Source of the DNA: Anoxybacteroides voinovskiense
GTDB lineage: Bacteria > Bacillota > Bacilli > Bacillales > Anoxybacillaceae
Assembly: GCF_014196205.1 (NCBI RefSeq)
Contig: NZ_JACIDE010000005.1
Location: forward strand, 1 to 64,000
DNA: 64,000 nt
Direction of reading: 5' to 3'
In this document: positions 1-7,041 of the stretch, in pieces
Numbering within the stretch: position 1 is the stretch's first letter
Layout: each line of letters opens with the position of its first letter
Position numbers and translations under genes: made by a program
The notes under the pieces: generated by a model
The model's input: the letters and a program-made list of their open reading frames with translations, nothing else
What the model was told of the DNA's origin: nothing
Database searches by the model: none

Positions 1-969
1 AGGCATCGACTCGATTCGTTGAATCAATCCCTCCAATTGCTTTTCTTTCTTCTCCTCTCCTAGGGTGCCTACCGCACTATGCAGTTCCGTTAATAACCCC
101 TTTTCATCGAACAAGGCCAACTTTTTCTGAATCGTCCGGTACCGTGGGTGATCTTTTAAGCATTCACGAATCTCTCGCGCGACGTGGAACCGATCGAGCT
201 GGAAAAATGCCCGTTCCCCAAAGTACTCTCGACAAGCCGTAATCCACGCCGCTCCATCCCCATTAATCACCACCCAATCCCTTGTTGGGTCATAGCCGTA
301 TTCCTCTATCAAAAACGTTTCTAATCCTTCCCACACCGGTTCGTTGGTGTCATGGACATAGTGCCGTTTCCCCACCAACGATACCCGTTTCCCATTGACC
401 TTCCATCCTTGGTGTACCGCCAAAATCTTTTCTTCTTTCCCTTTTCGCCGGCTTCGCTGCCGTTTGACGTACAACCCGTCCGCCTCTACAAACAACACCT
501 GCTGTGTCCTTTCCATCGGGCGATGCTTGTCTACCGTTGCTTGTAAGATCAGCTGGCGAATCGTTTCATGGCTCATCACCGCATAGCCTACCATCTTCTC
601 TAGCGCCTCTGCGGCTTGGCGATACGAAGGACCCGTAACGGCTAATTCCATGGCCGTTTCCTCCAGTAATGGACTCACTCCCTTTGCCCCATCAAACCCG
701 AGGAACGCATCTAATAAGCACGTATACACGCCTTTTTCTCGATCCAAGTAGTAATTGCGTCGAACCTCCACTTCCCCAAATAACGTCTGAATCTGTACCG
801 TTCGTTTATCTTTTAGGTAATAACGCTTTTTATCTCGTTGCTTGGCTAGCTCTTCATCCAGCCATTCCAGTACCTGTTGAAGCATTTCTCCATAGGTTTT
901 TTGTAACATCCAGAACAATTCTGCTTCTAACTCTTTTAATGTTTGTCCACCTGTGATAAACTGTTGCAT
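1..969 (-). CDS. ISLre2-family (UPF0236) transposase, 3' end outside window
   Basis: On the minus strand a reading frame starts at the ATG whose complement lies at 967-969 and stays open to the left edge (323 codons), so the C-terminus is missing from view. The start follows a strong AAGGAGG site. The translation begins MQQFITGGQTLKELEAELFW and contains LFGEVEVRRNYY, ELAVTGPSYRQAAE and VLFVEADGLYVKRQ, segments I associate with the UPF0236/ISLre2 transposase family, followed by a WVVINGDGAAWI stretch. It mobilises its own insertion sequence. The neighbourhood is rich in other transposon remnants. The copy looks intact as far as it can be seen, with no internal stops. Confidence 0.9.
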   Translation of the reverse strand, partial: MQQFITGGQTLKELEAELFWMLQKTYGEMLQQVLEWLDEELAKQRDKKRYYLKDKRTVQIQTLFGEVEVRRNYYLDREKGVYTCLLDAFLGFDGAKGVSPLLEETAMELAVTGPSYRQAAEALEKMVGYAVMSHETIRQLILQATVDKHRPMERTQQVLFVEADGLYVKRQRSRRKGKEEKILAVHQGWKVNGKRVSLVGKRHYVHDTNEPVWEGLETFLIEEYGYDPTRDWVVINGDGAAWITACREYFGERAFFQLDRFHVAREIRECLKDHPRYRTIQKKLALFDEKGLLTELHSAVGTLGEEKKEKQLEGLIQRIESMP

Positions 970-1030
970 AGGACTCTCTGACCTCCTTAGTGATTTGTGT
1001 GCACTTATCACAATACAGGAAGAGAGTCCT
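970..1030 (-). promoter_or_regulatory. Perfect 10-bp inverted repeat spanning the transposase leader
   Basis: AGGACTCTCT at 970-979 and AGAGAGTCCT at 1021-1030 are exact reverse complements. On the minus strand the two arms bracket the transposase leader: one arm lies at the upstream side and the other ends right at the ATG, immediately after the AAGGAGG ribosome site. A transcript entering from outside the element could fold so that the start region is sequestered, whereas one starting inside the element would lack the outer arm. The sequence shows the repeat; the regulatory role is inference. Confidence 0.5.
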
Positions 1031-1170
1031 TTTTGCATCTTTTTTGCTCATCCCCCTTCTGTTCAAGGAATCCTCCCCTTGAAACATATGGAAGAGGATT
1101 TAGCTTCCTCCCACAAACATTTTACTCATACAAAAATCTTTCTAAACATACTATACGAGGAGGAATAAAA

Positions 1171-1878
1171 TTGAAAAAAATAAAAACTTTGTTGTTGAGT
1201 TTGGTGTTCCTTTTCTCATTATTTTCTTTCAACGATTTTAGTTCTGCAAAACAAGTACATGATGGCTCAAAAACTGAAAAACTAACAAAGCTAGAAAAAA
1301 GTTTTTTAAAAGATGTAACAGGGCATACAGAAGAAGAAATAGATATGTTACCTTTAGAAATCGCAAAGCAACTAGTTGAAGATAAAGCTGTCATCCAAGA
1401 TTCAAAAACTGAAACATTTTCTTTTGAAGAAAATGCAGGAGACGTAGAAAATGAGGAAAATACTTCTGGTACTCTTACAACGATGGGTACAATTTCATCC
1501 TCAACGATGACATTAGCGGGTACAGTTTATAAAGTGACTTCCGATCGATCAGGTTACGATAAATTTTATATTTACGGTAATTTTCGATGGCTAAAATCTC
1601 CCTTTTACGAACTTGTAGATAAAATGACTTTCGGTTTTCCTTCGAGTGCAGGATTTTTCCTCCCAACTAGTGATGGGGCAATAACACAACATCAACATAG
1701 ATATAGTCAAGATCCACAAGGTAATGGAACATGGGTAGATTATGCAATTGATTACACACCTAATATGTCTATGTACCAACATCAAGAAATGGTACAATCA
1801 ATATTAAAATTGAATACGGGCACGCAAAATATGTCGGTCAACCTAGTGTATCAGTATTTCCAGCAGGACTATCAATAA
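1171..1878 (+). CDS. Secreted protein of unknown function, probably frameshifted near its end
   Basis: I do not recognise the family. The TTG start at 1171 follows an ideal GAGGAGGAA site (1158-1165) and gives a classical signal peptide: KK, a hydrophobic run, and a likely cut after FSSA near residue 26. The mature part is a charged segment followed by a beta-rich region. The frame closes at 1878 after a poor-looking tail (QYFQQDYQ). A second frame, open from 1764 to 1931, continues with beta-strand-like sequence (TINIKIEYGHAKYVGQPSVS, then a hydrophobic end and TLTY stop). The likely original product therefore ended at 1931 and a one-base change at about 1764-1790 broke it. AT-rich composition and IS neighbours suggest acquired DNA. 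Confidence 0.6.
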   Translation: MKKIKTLLLSLVFLFSLFSFNDFSSAKQVHDGSKTEKLTKLEKSFLKDVTGHTEEEIDMLPLEIAKQLVEDKAVIQDSKTETFSFEENAGDVENEENTSGTLTTMGTISSSTMTLAGTVYKVTSDRSGYDKFYIYGNFRWLKSPFYELVDKMTFGFPSSAGFFLPTSDGAITQHQHRYSQDPQGNGTWVDYAIDYTPNMSMYQHQEMVQSILKLNTGTQNMSVNLVYQYFQQDYQ

Positions 1879-2039
1879 CTCCATCATTTTCTGTAGATAC
1901 TGCTTCCTACGCTCTAACATTAACTTATTAATAAATTTAAAAACTCTTACGTTTGTTACACTATTAAAGAAAAGAGTAAAAAATAGTATATTCATTAATG
2001 TTTTACATTAGTTTACAAATAAATAGTGAGGGGGATTAA

Positions 2040-2219
2040 ATGGAGTTTCTATACCTAATTACCCTACCAATAATTGGTTCTCTATGGTTTTTAAATTTCA
2101 CGATTTTTTTTAAAAGATTAAACAGTAATGGAAATACACGCAACCAAACAATATTAGGTGTTTTGCTAACCTTTATATTTATTTTTGTATTTGCGTATGG
2201 TTATTTGGCAACACATTAA
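2040..2219 (+). CDS. Small membrane protein of 59 residues, unknown function
   Basis: ATG at 2040 is preceded by GTGAGGGGG (2027-2035) at good spacing. The product, MEFLYLITLPIIGSLWFLNF and onward, has two hydrophobic segments (about residues 3-24 and 38-57) separated by a short basic/Asn-rich loop (KRLNSNGNTRN). This fits a two-span membrane protein with the loop inside the cell. It lies 110-160 bp after the frameshifted secreted protein, in the same AT-rich context. No family is recognised; the strong ribosome site is the main support. Confidence 0.55.
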   Translation: MEFLYLITLPIIGSLWFLNFTIFFKRLNSNGNTRNQTILGVLLTFIFIFVFAYGYLATH

Positions 2220-2222
2220 TAA

Positions 2223-2290
2223 TTTACCTGAATCCGTGATAAAAATGCGTTCAAACTGCTGAGAAAACTTGATACATCAACAAATATTGT
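2223..2290 (+). repeat. Partial copy (left end) of a terminal-inverted-repeat element
   Basis: TTTACCTGAATCCGTGATA and the following roughly 50 bases match, with scattered differences, the left end of the element at 4821-5000 (shared landmarks: CCTGAAT, GTGATAAA, GTTCAAA, CTGC, AGAAAAC, ATCAACAAATATT). Similarity fades after CAACAAATATT, and no matching right end is seen before 2560. It looks like a truncated second copy. Confidence 0.6.
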
Positions 2291-2375
2291 ATTTGCTAAT
2301 TGAATTTTGAGCCATTCTGATTACATCTTTGTGAGTCACTTAAAAATTGACAAATGGTAAATCTGGGGCGTCTTG

Positions 2376-2471
2376 ACATGGAGCCTCTGCGGACATGTTT
2401 TCTAGCGAAAGGGGCGAGCAGGAGCCCTTGTTTCGCTAGGCAACTAGCCTAACATGTCCGCCACTCCATGT
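2376..2471. repeat. Compact nested palindromic element (about 96 bp)
   Basis: Three nested perfect stems are visible: ACATGGAG/CTCCATGT (2376-2383 with 2464-2471), GCGGACATGTT/AACATGTCCGC (2389-2399 with 2451-2461) and CTAGCGAAA/TTTCGCTAG (2402-2410 with 2431-2439), with a small GGGC/GCCC hairpin at the tip. No protein is encoded. It could be a mobile palindromic repeat or a structured RNA; nothing in the sequence decides between them. Confidence 0.6.
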
Positions 2472-2550
2472 AAAGCCTGTGCTTCTGATTTTGTAAATAT
2501 ATTCCAATCTGAAATAATTAGCTAATGTGCAAAACAAATAATTTGCAAAT

Positions 2551-2838
2551 TTACAGAAATGGCACGCGACCAGGTGGCAAGCGGCGATCGAGTAAACGAT
2601 CGAGCCCCCCTTCGTTAAAGCGTGAGACATAGAGGGCAACCGATTGACGGCATAGGTTGACCATTTTCGCGACATCTTTGCCAAGATACCCTTCCATGAC
2701 GAGGCAAACGGCAGTCACCCGAGCACGAAGCGAAGCATCTTTGATTTTCCGTTCTTGTTTCCGAAGGGTTCGAGGTGTCCATCCGTGATCATTCGTAATT
2801 TTAAGACGTTTCATGTCATTTCTGCTCCTTTTATACAT
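2551..2838 (-). pseudogene. IS630-family transposase remnant (N-terminal helix-turn-helix part)
   Basis: The minus-strand frame encodes about 95 residues with the helix-turn-helix domain typical of IS630-type transposases in Bacillaceae: VTAVCLVMEGYLGKDVAKMV, then RQSVALYVSRFNEGGLDRLL and RRLPPGR. It stops just after the domain, whereas family members continue into a DDE catalytic domain of about 250 more residues, so this is a decayed fragment. Upstream, at 2822-2852, a TGCTCC...GGAGCA inverted repeat ending close to a TA dinucleotide probably marks the element's end. Confidence 0.75.
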
Positions 2839-2861
2839 GAGTATGTAGGAGCAGTATAGCC

Positions 2862-4106
2862 ATGGAAAAAGGTGTTCATACAGAAGTCATTACTTTAAAG
2901 TGCATGTATATAGTAGGTCTAAGCCTTCTCATAGTATTTGAAATCGTTTTAATTAAACAGGCGCATATAAACGAAAGTGTTTTATTAAAGGGGTATATTG
3001 TAGGAGCTCTTATATTTATGAATGTATATATAACTCTTTTAGCTGTAAACACACAATGGAAAGAGAAATTTATGGATGTTATTTGTATCTTACCTGTGCG
3101 CGCACGTATCTTTTGGACGGTGCAAATACTATTTCTTTTTGTCGATATGTGCCTTAGAAGAACATTATTTTTCTTTATTCTCCCTATTGTTTTATTTGTT
3201 GGCAGCAATCTATCTATAAACGGTCTATTGTATTGGCTGGGTAAGTTTTTGTTTTTAACATTATATTCTATCGTGATTGGCATTGCCTTAGGAAATTTAT
3301 TGAGCAGAAAAAGAACACTGCATATGTTTTTTCATATTGCAGCACTTTTGCTTATATTTTGCTCGATGTATAGCGTACCAGTATTGTATATATTACTATG
3401 CATCATTCATATGGGCTGGGTAACGACTTTCGATTTTCCAAAATTCTTGCAGGTTCCTCCCCGATCTGGAAAAAATTTAAAATCATCTACCGGATTTTCC
3501 TTTTACAAAAGGGAGTGGAACAGATTTCTTTCATCTAAAGCCATGATTTTAAACTATGTCGTAATGATTGTCTTCATTGCATTCTTCTGTTATAACTTAG
3601 CGAATTTAAATATGGTTGATTCAACAGTAGTTTTTTTGACTATTGTTGCATTATTGTTGATGTGTTCTCCAATTGCATTGCTTTATTCGATTGAAAAACA
3701 TAATAGAAAATTGCTATTAACGTTGCCTATTAAAAAATGGTCGCTATTTTTGCAAAAATATGCTTTTTATCTTGGAGTACTGCTGATCGGGTTTGTTTCG
3801 ATTATTTTAGTGCTTTCTTTAATATTTGACCAACCTATTTCATTTTGGAATATAACGCAATGTATGGAACTGCTTCTAGCTGGAGCATTCATCCGTTTAA
3901 AAGCAGACGAAAAGAAACCGAACTTTGATTGGGAGACTGAGCAAAAATTATGGAGTGATTTTAAGAAATACCGGTCGTATTTTTATTGTTTGCCTCTCTT
4001 TTTGTCGTCAATAGCTGGAGCTTTCGTTTCGATTTTATCAATTCCGATCATTGCGGTCATTATTTGGTATGTACTAAATAGGCAAGAAGGTGATTTTTTT
4101 GGATAA
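2862..4106 (+). CDS. Multi-spanning membrane protein, ABC-2 permease-like, probably truncated at its 5' end
   Basis: The 414-residue product has two blocks of hydrophobic spans (about residues 12-165 and 225-330, plus two near the C-terminus) with short basic loops, resembling the permease half of an ABC exporter. I do not recognise a specific family. The first ATG (2862) lies only about ten bases beyond the inverted repeat that seems to end the IS630 remnant, and no ribosome site precedes it. The original start was probably removed when the IS inserted, and expression is doubtful. AT-rich codon use matches the rest of the accessory stretch. No ATPase gene adjoins it. Confidence 0.6.
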   Translation: MEKGVHTEVITLKCMYIVGLSLLIVFEIVLIKQAHINESVLLKGYIVGALIFMNVYITLLAVNTQWKEKFMDVICILPVRARIFWTVQILFLFVDMCLRRTLFFFILPIVLFVGSNLSINGLLYWLGKFLFLTLYSIVIGIALGNLLSRKRTLHMFFHIAALLLIFCSMYSVPVLYILLCIIHMGWVTTFDFPKFLQVPPRSGKNLKSSTGFSFYKREWNRFLSSKAMILNYVVMIVFIAFFCYNLANLNMVDSTVVFLTIVALLLMCSPIALLYSIEKHNRKLLLTLPIKKWSLFLQKYAFYLGVLLIGFVSIILVLSLIFDQPISFWNITQCMELLLAGAFIRLKADEKKPNFDWETEQKLWSDFKKYRSYFYCLPLFLSSIAGAFVSILSIPIIAVIIWYVLNRQEGDFFG

Positions 4107-4389
4107 ACTGCTATCAGATAACGAGTGGAAAATCAGTTTATTTCCGACTGAAAAATTTTCAACTGTGTCTATCGCAGTCTATTTCTATAATGAACTTCTG
4201 TGCTCAGAAAAGTTTGAAGAAAACACCTTATTTTTTTACTGGTTCGGTGCATTGAAAAAGAAAATACTGAAAGAAAGGAATGTGAAAAATAATTATGGAT
4301 TCAAAAGATTTGATGAAGAAAGAAACAAACGCGCTCACCTCATACGTGCAAGCGTTGGGAAAAAGGGAGTCGATGTGGGAGGCCGCTAA
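4099..4389 (+). CDS. Possible small protein of 96 residues, unknown function
   Basis: A TTG at 4099 follows AGAAGG (4085-4090) with suitable spacing and overlaps the end of the preceding membrane-protein gene by 8 bases, which suggests translational coupling. The first 65 residues (LDKLLSDNEWKISLFPTEKF and on) look like ordinary protein. The last 32 overlap the next gene in another frame and are basic and featureless, so the original reading frame may have been disrupted. No family is recognised. Confidence 0.35.
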   Translation: MDKLLSDNEWKISLFPTEKFSTVSIAVYFYNELLCSEKFEENTLFFYWFGALKKKILKERNVKNNYGFKRFDEERNKRAHLIRASVGKKGVDVGGR

Positions 4390-4819
4390 AACGCTAATCA
4401 AACAGGGAGATGCATCAGTGCCTGCATTAGTCGAAGGGTTAAGGGATTCTGATCACAATGTACGGTCAATTTCTGCTGTTGTGCTCGGGGAGCTTGGACC
4501 TGTTGCGTCGCAAGCGGTTCCTGAACTTATTCAGCTCTTGAAAGATGGAAATCAGGAGGCACGCATGTCTGCTGCTTTGTCCCTGATGAGAATCGGTCCC
4601 GCTGCAGAGGAAGCGCTTGAACAGTGTCTAAAAAATGAGGATAAGGAGGTACAGTTTTGGGCAGCTTGGGCGTTAGTCATGAACAATCCGACCAAGCTAC
4701 ATGCTCTCCCGATCTTGCAAGAAGGATGGAACAACAGCAACGACAAATATAAACATCTGGCCGCGGCGGAAGGTTTGTTCAAAGCGATGAATCGCAAGAT
4801 CGACGAACGGAAAGAATAG
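4295..4819 (+). CDS. HEAT-repeat protein
   Basis: The product has 174 residues. About residues 28-150 form repeated pairs of helices of the HEAT/PBS-lyase type: SVPALVEGLRDSDHNVRSIS, AVVLGELGPVASQAVPELIQ, then a third and fourth unit with LSLMRIGPAAEEAL and VQFWAAWALV. Such proteins act as binding scaffolds, so no reaction can be assigned. A distant GAAAGGAA precedes the ATG at 4295; the ATG at 4310 is an alternative start. No signal peptide or membrane span is seen, so it is presumably cytoplasmic. Its neighbours are unrelated small membrane proteins and IS debris. Confidence 0.7.
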   Translation: MDSKDLMKKETNALTSYVQALGKRESMWEAAKTLIKQGDASVPALVEGLRDSDHNVRSISAVVLGELGPVASQAVPELIQLLKDGNQEARMSAALSLMRIGPAAEEALEQCLKNEDKEVQFWAAWALVMNNPTKLHALPILQEGWNNSNDKYKHLAAAEGLFKAMNRKIDERKE

Positions 4820-4820
4820 G

Positions 4821-5000
4821 TTTAGCCTGAATATGTGATAAATACGTGTTCAAAACTGCTAAGAAAACCTTGCTAAATCAACAAATATTCCCCTTGGGGT
4901 TCTTCACCTAATAGGTGAACATTGGAAATTGAGTTGGAACCTCGGCATGATTGGGGTTTCCAGCATTTTTGATACGCTTCTGTCACGGATTCAGGTTAAA
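4821..5000. mobile_element. MITE-like element with 20-bp terminal inverted repeats
   Basis: The left end TTTAGCCTGAATATGTGATA (4821-4840) and the reverse complement of the right end (4981-5000), TTTAACCTGAATCCGTGACA, agree at 16 of 20 positions. The 180 bp between them carry no complete gene. A partial relative occurs at 2223-2290. The size and the terminal repeats indicate a miniature, non-autonomous transposon or the collapsed ends of a larger IS. No clear target-site duplication is visible. Confidence 0.6.
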
Positions 5001-5168
5001 AAACAAGGATATACTCAAAAGTTTATTAGTTTATCCTTGATAGTTATAAGTATATTTTGGGTGGCAACATTTCAACTGTGTGAAATGTTGTTCCTTTTCA
5101 TCTTAGTACTCATTCAACTAATGGGGAGCGCTTTGCTAAAAAAATTGAGTTACAGCCGACAAAAATGA
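5001..5168 (+). pseudogene. Truncated small membrane protein, 5' end replaced by the MITE-like element
   Basis: Directly after the right terminal repeat an open frame encodes a basic start, two hydrophobic spans (SLSLIVISIFWVATFQL and MLFLFILVLIQLMGSALL) and a basic end KKLSYSRQK. Upstream the frame runs into the mobile element without a ribosome site, so the native N-terminus appears lost. It ends a few bases before the next small membrane-protein gene, and the two may once have formed an operon. Confidence 0.45.
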
Positions 5169-5191
5169 ATCAAAAGGAAGGAAGAAGCCGA

Positions 5192-5353
5192 ATGAATCGA
5201 TATCAGAAAATTGCCATAGGAGTAATGTTGTTCGTGCCTTTGATTTTCTTTGTTGTTTCTTTATTGACAAACAGGTGGGGCTTTTTCCTTTGGAGTTTGG
5301 CACCAAGCTTTACTGTGGGGATGACAGGGTTTTTCATAGCAAAAGATAAATAA
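5192..5353 (+). CDS. Small two-span membrane protein of 53 residues
   Basis: ATG at 5192 follows AAGGAAGGAAG at good spacing. An upstream in-frame ATG at 5165 has no such site and is rejected. The product is MNRYQKIAIGVMLFVPLIFF and onward, with spans at about 7-25 and 30-48 and a lysine-rich end (AKDK). I recognise no family. It may be co-transcribed with the remnant ending at 5168. Confidence 0.5.
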   Translation: MNRYQKIAIGVMLFVPLIFFVVSLLTNRWGFFLWSLAPSFTVGMTGFFIAKDK

Positions 5354-5425
5354 CACGCATATGTTGTACACCTAGCTCTCTTGTTCATTTTCTTAATATT
5401 AAGATTTTTTAGCACTTTGAATCCA

Positions 5426-5518
5426 TATAATGAATTTTTTGAAGGGAGAGGAACAATGCATAATATTCGTAGTGTTAGTTCTCAACTAGCACTACGAATT
5501 AATTTATCTATTATGTGA
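5426..5518 (+). promoter_or_regulatory. Leader region with a 20-residue leader ORF overlapping a strong hairpin
   Basis: A TATAAT (5426-5431) is followed by GAAGGGAGAGG and an ATG at 5456 opening a 21-codon frame, MHNIRSVSSQLALRINLSIM, which stops at 5518. Its stop overlaps the GTGAGGTG ribosome site of the gene at 5531. Within this mini-ORF lies a nearly perfect 16-bp hairpin (5465-5480 with 5484-5499, loop CTC). The architecture is that of a leader peptide controlling the next gene through RNA folding. What signal it would sense is unknown. Confidence 0.4.
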
Positions 5519-5530
5519 GGTGTTCTCCAC

Positions 5531-5869
5531 ATGCACCAGCATCTTCCTATGGAAGAAGAAGTGATGAACATGTTAATTGGTGGTTTTTCCACAATAATGC
5601 TCATTGCAATTATTACACTAATTTTTCTTTGGAGAAGGAATACCACACAAAGAGCAGCATTTTTCTGGATTTTCGTACATTTTGTATCGTTCTTTATTGC
5701 AGTATATTTGGCATTAAAAGCAATTTCTTTTGACATTAATCATCCGATGGCGTCAGAAGAAATTTCCCTTCTTTTAGGTGAATCAGGGGCATTATGGGGA
5801 GGGAGTATGATTTGTCTGTTAGTTGGTATTTTTAAACTTTCAAAAGTAACGAAGGACGATAAAAAATAA
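5531..5869 (+). CDS. Three-span membrane protein of 112 residues, unknown function
   Basis: ATG at 5531 is preceded by GAGGTG (5517-5522). After an acidic N-terminus (MHQHLPMEEEVMNM) come hydrophobic spans at about residues 14-34, 42-66 and 83-103, with a charged tail (KVTKDDKK). It is probably a cytoplasmic-membrane protein; no family or conserved motif is recognised. Its expression may depend on the leader ORF and hairpin immediately upstream. The following 250 bases hold only a probable transposase remnant. Confidence 0.6.
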   Translation: MHQHLPMEEEVMNMLIGGFSTIMLIAIITLIFLWRRNTTQRAAFFWIFVHFVSFFIAVYLALKAISFDINHPMASEEISLLLGESGALWGGSMICLLVGIFKLSKVTKDDKK

Positions 5870-5897
5870 GGTTTTCATTACTTGGTAAATTAGCACA

Positions 5898-6080
5898 CTA
5901 TTTCAGAACTACTTTCTCAAAGTTGGGTATAAAGGAAAATAATATCATAAGAACGGTCATCGTCTTGTGGCATACGGAACATCGATAACGAGCAACGCAA
6001 ATCGGATAAGCTTCTTGCCCCATTAACGAAAATGGAATAATTTTGAAACCTATAGGCATGCACATTCGTAATGATGAGTG
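5898..6080 (-). pseudogene. Possible transposase remnant with zinc-binding motif
   Basis: The minus strand reads IGFKIIPFSLMGQEAYPICV then ARYRCSVCHKTMTVL and ends after FSFIPNFEK. The pattern RYRC-x2-C-x2-T-x-TVL followed by a short hydrophobic stretch resembles the zinc-ribbon start of some Firmicutes transposase-like proteins (DUF6431 type, from memory). It has no ribosome site and is far too short to be functional. The resemblance is weak, so this stretch may be non-coding. Confidence 0.3.
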
Positions 6081-6126
6081 GAACGAGAACAAAATGAGCC
6101 AAAAACGATAAGGGAGAGGAAAAAGG

Positions 6127-7041
6127 ATGAAGCCGATTTTGCAGTTGAAGCATGTCAGGAAAGACATCGGCAAAAAGACAATCATTCATGATTTATCGCT
6201 CGATGTGTTTGCCGGGGAGGTGTTCGGGCTGCTTGGGCCGAACGGTGCAGGAAAAACGACAACGATTCGCATGATCGTCGGCTTGATGGGGATTACAAGC
6301 GGGGAAGTGCTCGTTAATGGCGTGAGCGTCACGCGCGATTTTGAAAAAGCGATTCAGCATGTCGGCGCGATCGTGGAAAACCCGGAAATGTACAAGTTTT
6401 TAACAGGCTACCAAAACTTAGTCCATTATGCCCGTATGACAAAAGGGGTGACGAAAGAACGAATAGAGGAAGTCGTTCGGCTCGTCGGATTAGAACACCG
6501 CATCCACGATAAAGTGAAGACGTATTCGCTTGGGATGCGGCAGCGGCTTGGGTTGGCGCAGGCGCTGCTTCACCGCCCGTCTGTTCTTATTTTAGATGAA
6601 CCGACAAACGGACTGGACCCAGCGGGCATTCGCGAAATTCGCGACTATTTGCGCAAGCTAGCAAGGGAGGAAAGATTGGCAGTCGTCGTATCGAGCCATC
6701 TTCTAGCAGAAATGGAGATGATGTGCGACCGTTTTGCGATCATTCAGCATGGCAAGCTTGTGACGATCGAATCGGTACAAGAACTATCACAACAAACGGA
6801 GAAGGTGCTATTTATCGTCGAGCCGAAGGAGAAGGCGGCGCAAATGGTGAAAGCACACGATCCGCATCTCGATATTCGTCTTGTTGACCAAGGATTGGAA
6901 GTGACGATCGATTATAAAGATATTCCTCGACTAAATGCTATGCTTGTCGCAGAAGGAATCAACGTATACGGCATTCATGTGCTCGCGAAATCGTTGGAAG
7001 AAAGATTTCTAGAAATGACGGAGGGGAACGAAATTGTCTAA
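6127..7041 (+). CDS. ABC transporter ATP-binding protein (BcrA-type)
   Basis: The 304-residue ATPase has Walker A GPNGAGKTT (residues 37-45), the signature YSLGMRQRLG (about 135-144), Walker B VLILDEPTNGLDP (about 151-163) and a switch histidine in VVSSHLLAEMEMM. A C-terminal extension of about 90 residues follows, as in BcrA/NatA-like exporters. It powers export by the membrane partner encoded next, which it overlaps by 8 bases. ATG at 6127 follows AAGGGAGAGG. Substrates of this family include peptide antibiotics and ions; the sequence does not say which. No two-component system adjoins, so a bacteriocin or bacitracin resistance role is only a guess. Confidence 0.9.
   Translation: MKPILQLKHVRKDIGKKTIIHDLSLDVFAGEVFGLLGPNGAGKTTTIRMIVGLMGITSGEVLVNGVSVTRDFEKAIQHVGAIVENPEMYKFLTGYQNLVHYARMTKGVTKERIEEVVRLVGLEHRIHDKVKTYSLGMRQRLGLAQALLHRPSVLILDEPTNGLDPAGIREIRDYLRKLAREERLAVVVSSHLLAEMEMMCDRFAIIQHGKLVTIESVQELSQQTEKVLFIVEPKEKAAQMVKAHDPHLDIRLVDQGLEVTIDYKDIPRLNAMLVAEGINVYGIHVLAKSLEERFLEMTEGNEIV

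Noticed and set aside
997-1170. Longer start for the secreted protein
   Set aside because: The upstream 58 codons cover the IS end and lack a ribosome site; the TTG at 1171 has an ideal site and begins a signal peptide.
2376-2471. CRISPR or attachment-site explanation for the palindromic element
   Set aside because: There are no regularly spaced repeats, no cas genes and no integrase nearby.
5515-5733. 72-residue frame overlapping the three-span membrane protein
   Set aside because: Out of frame with the better-supported gene at 5531, with cysteine- and phenylalanine-rich, unprotein-like content.
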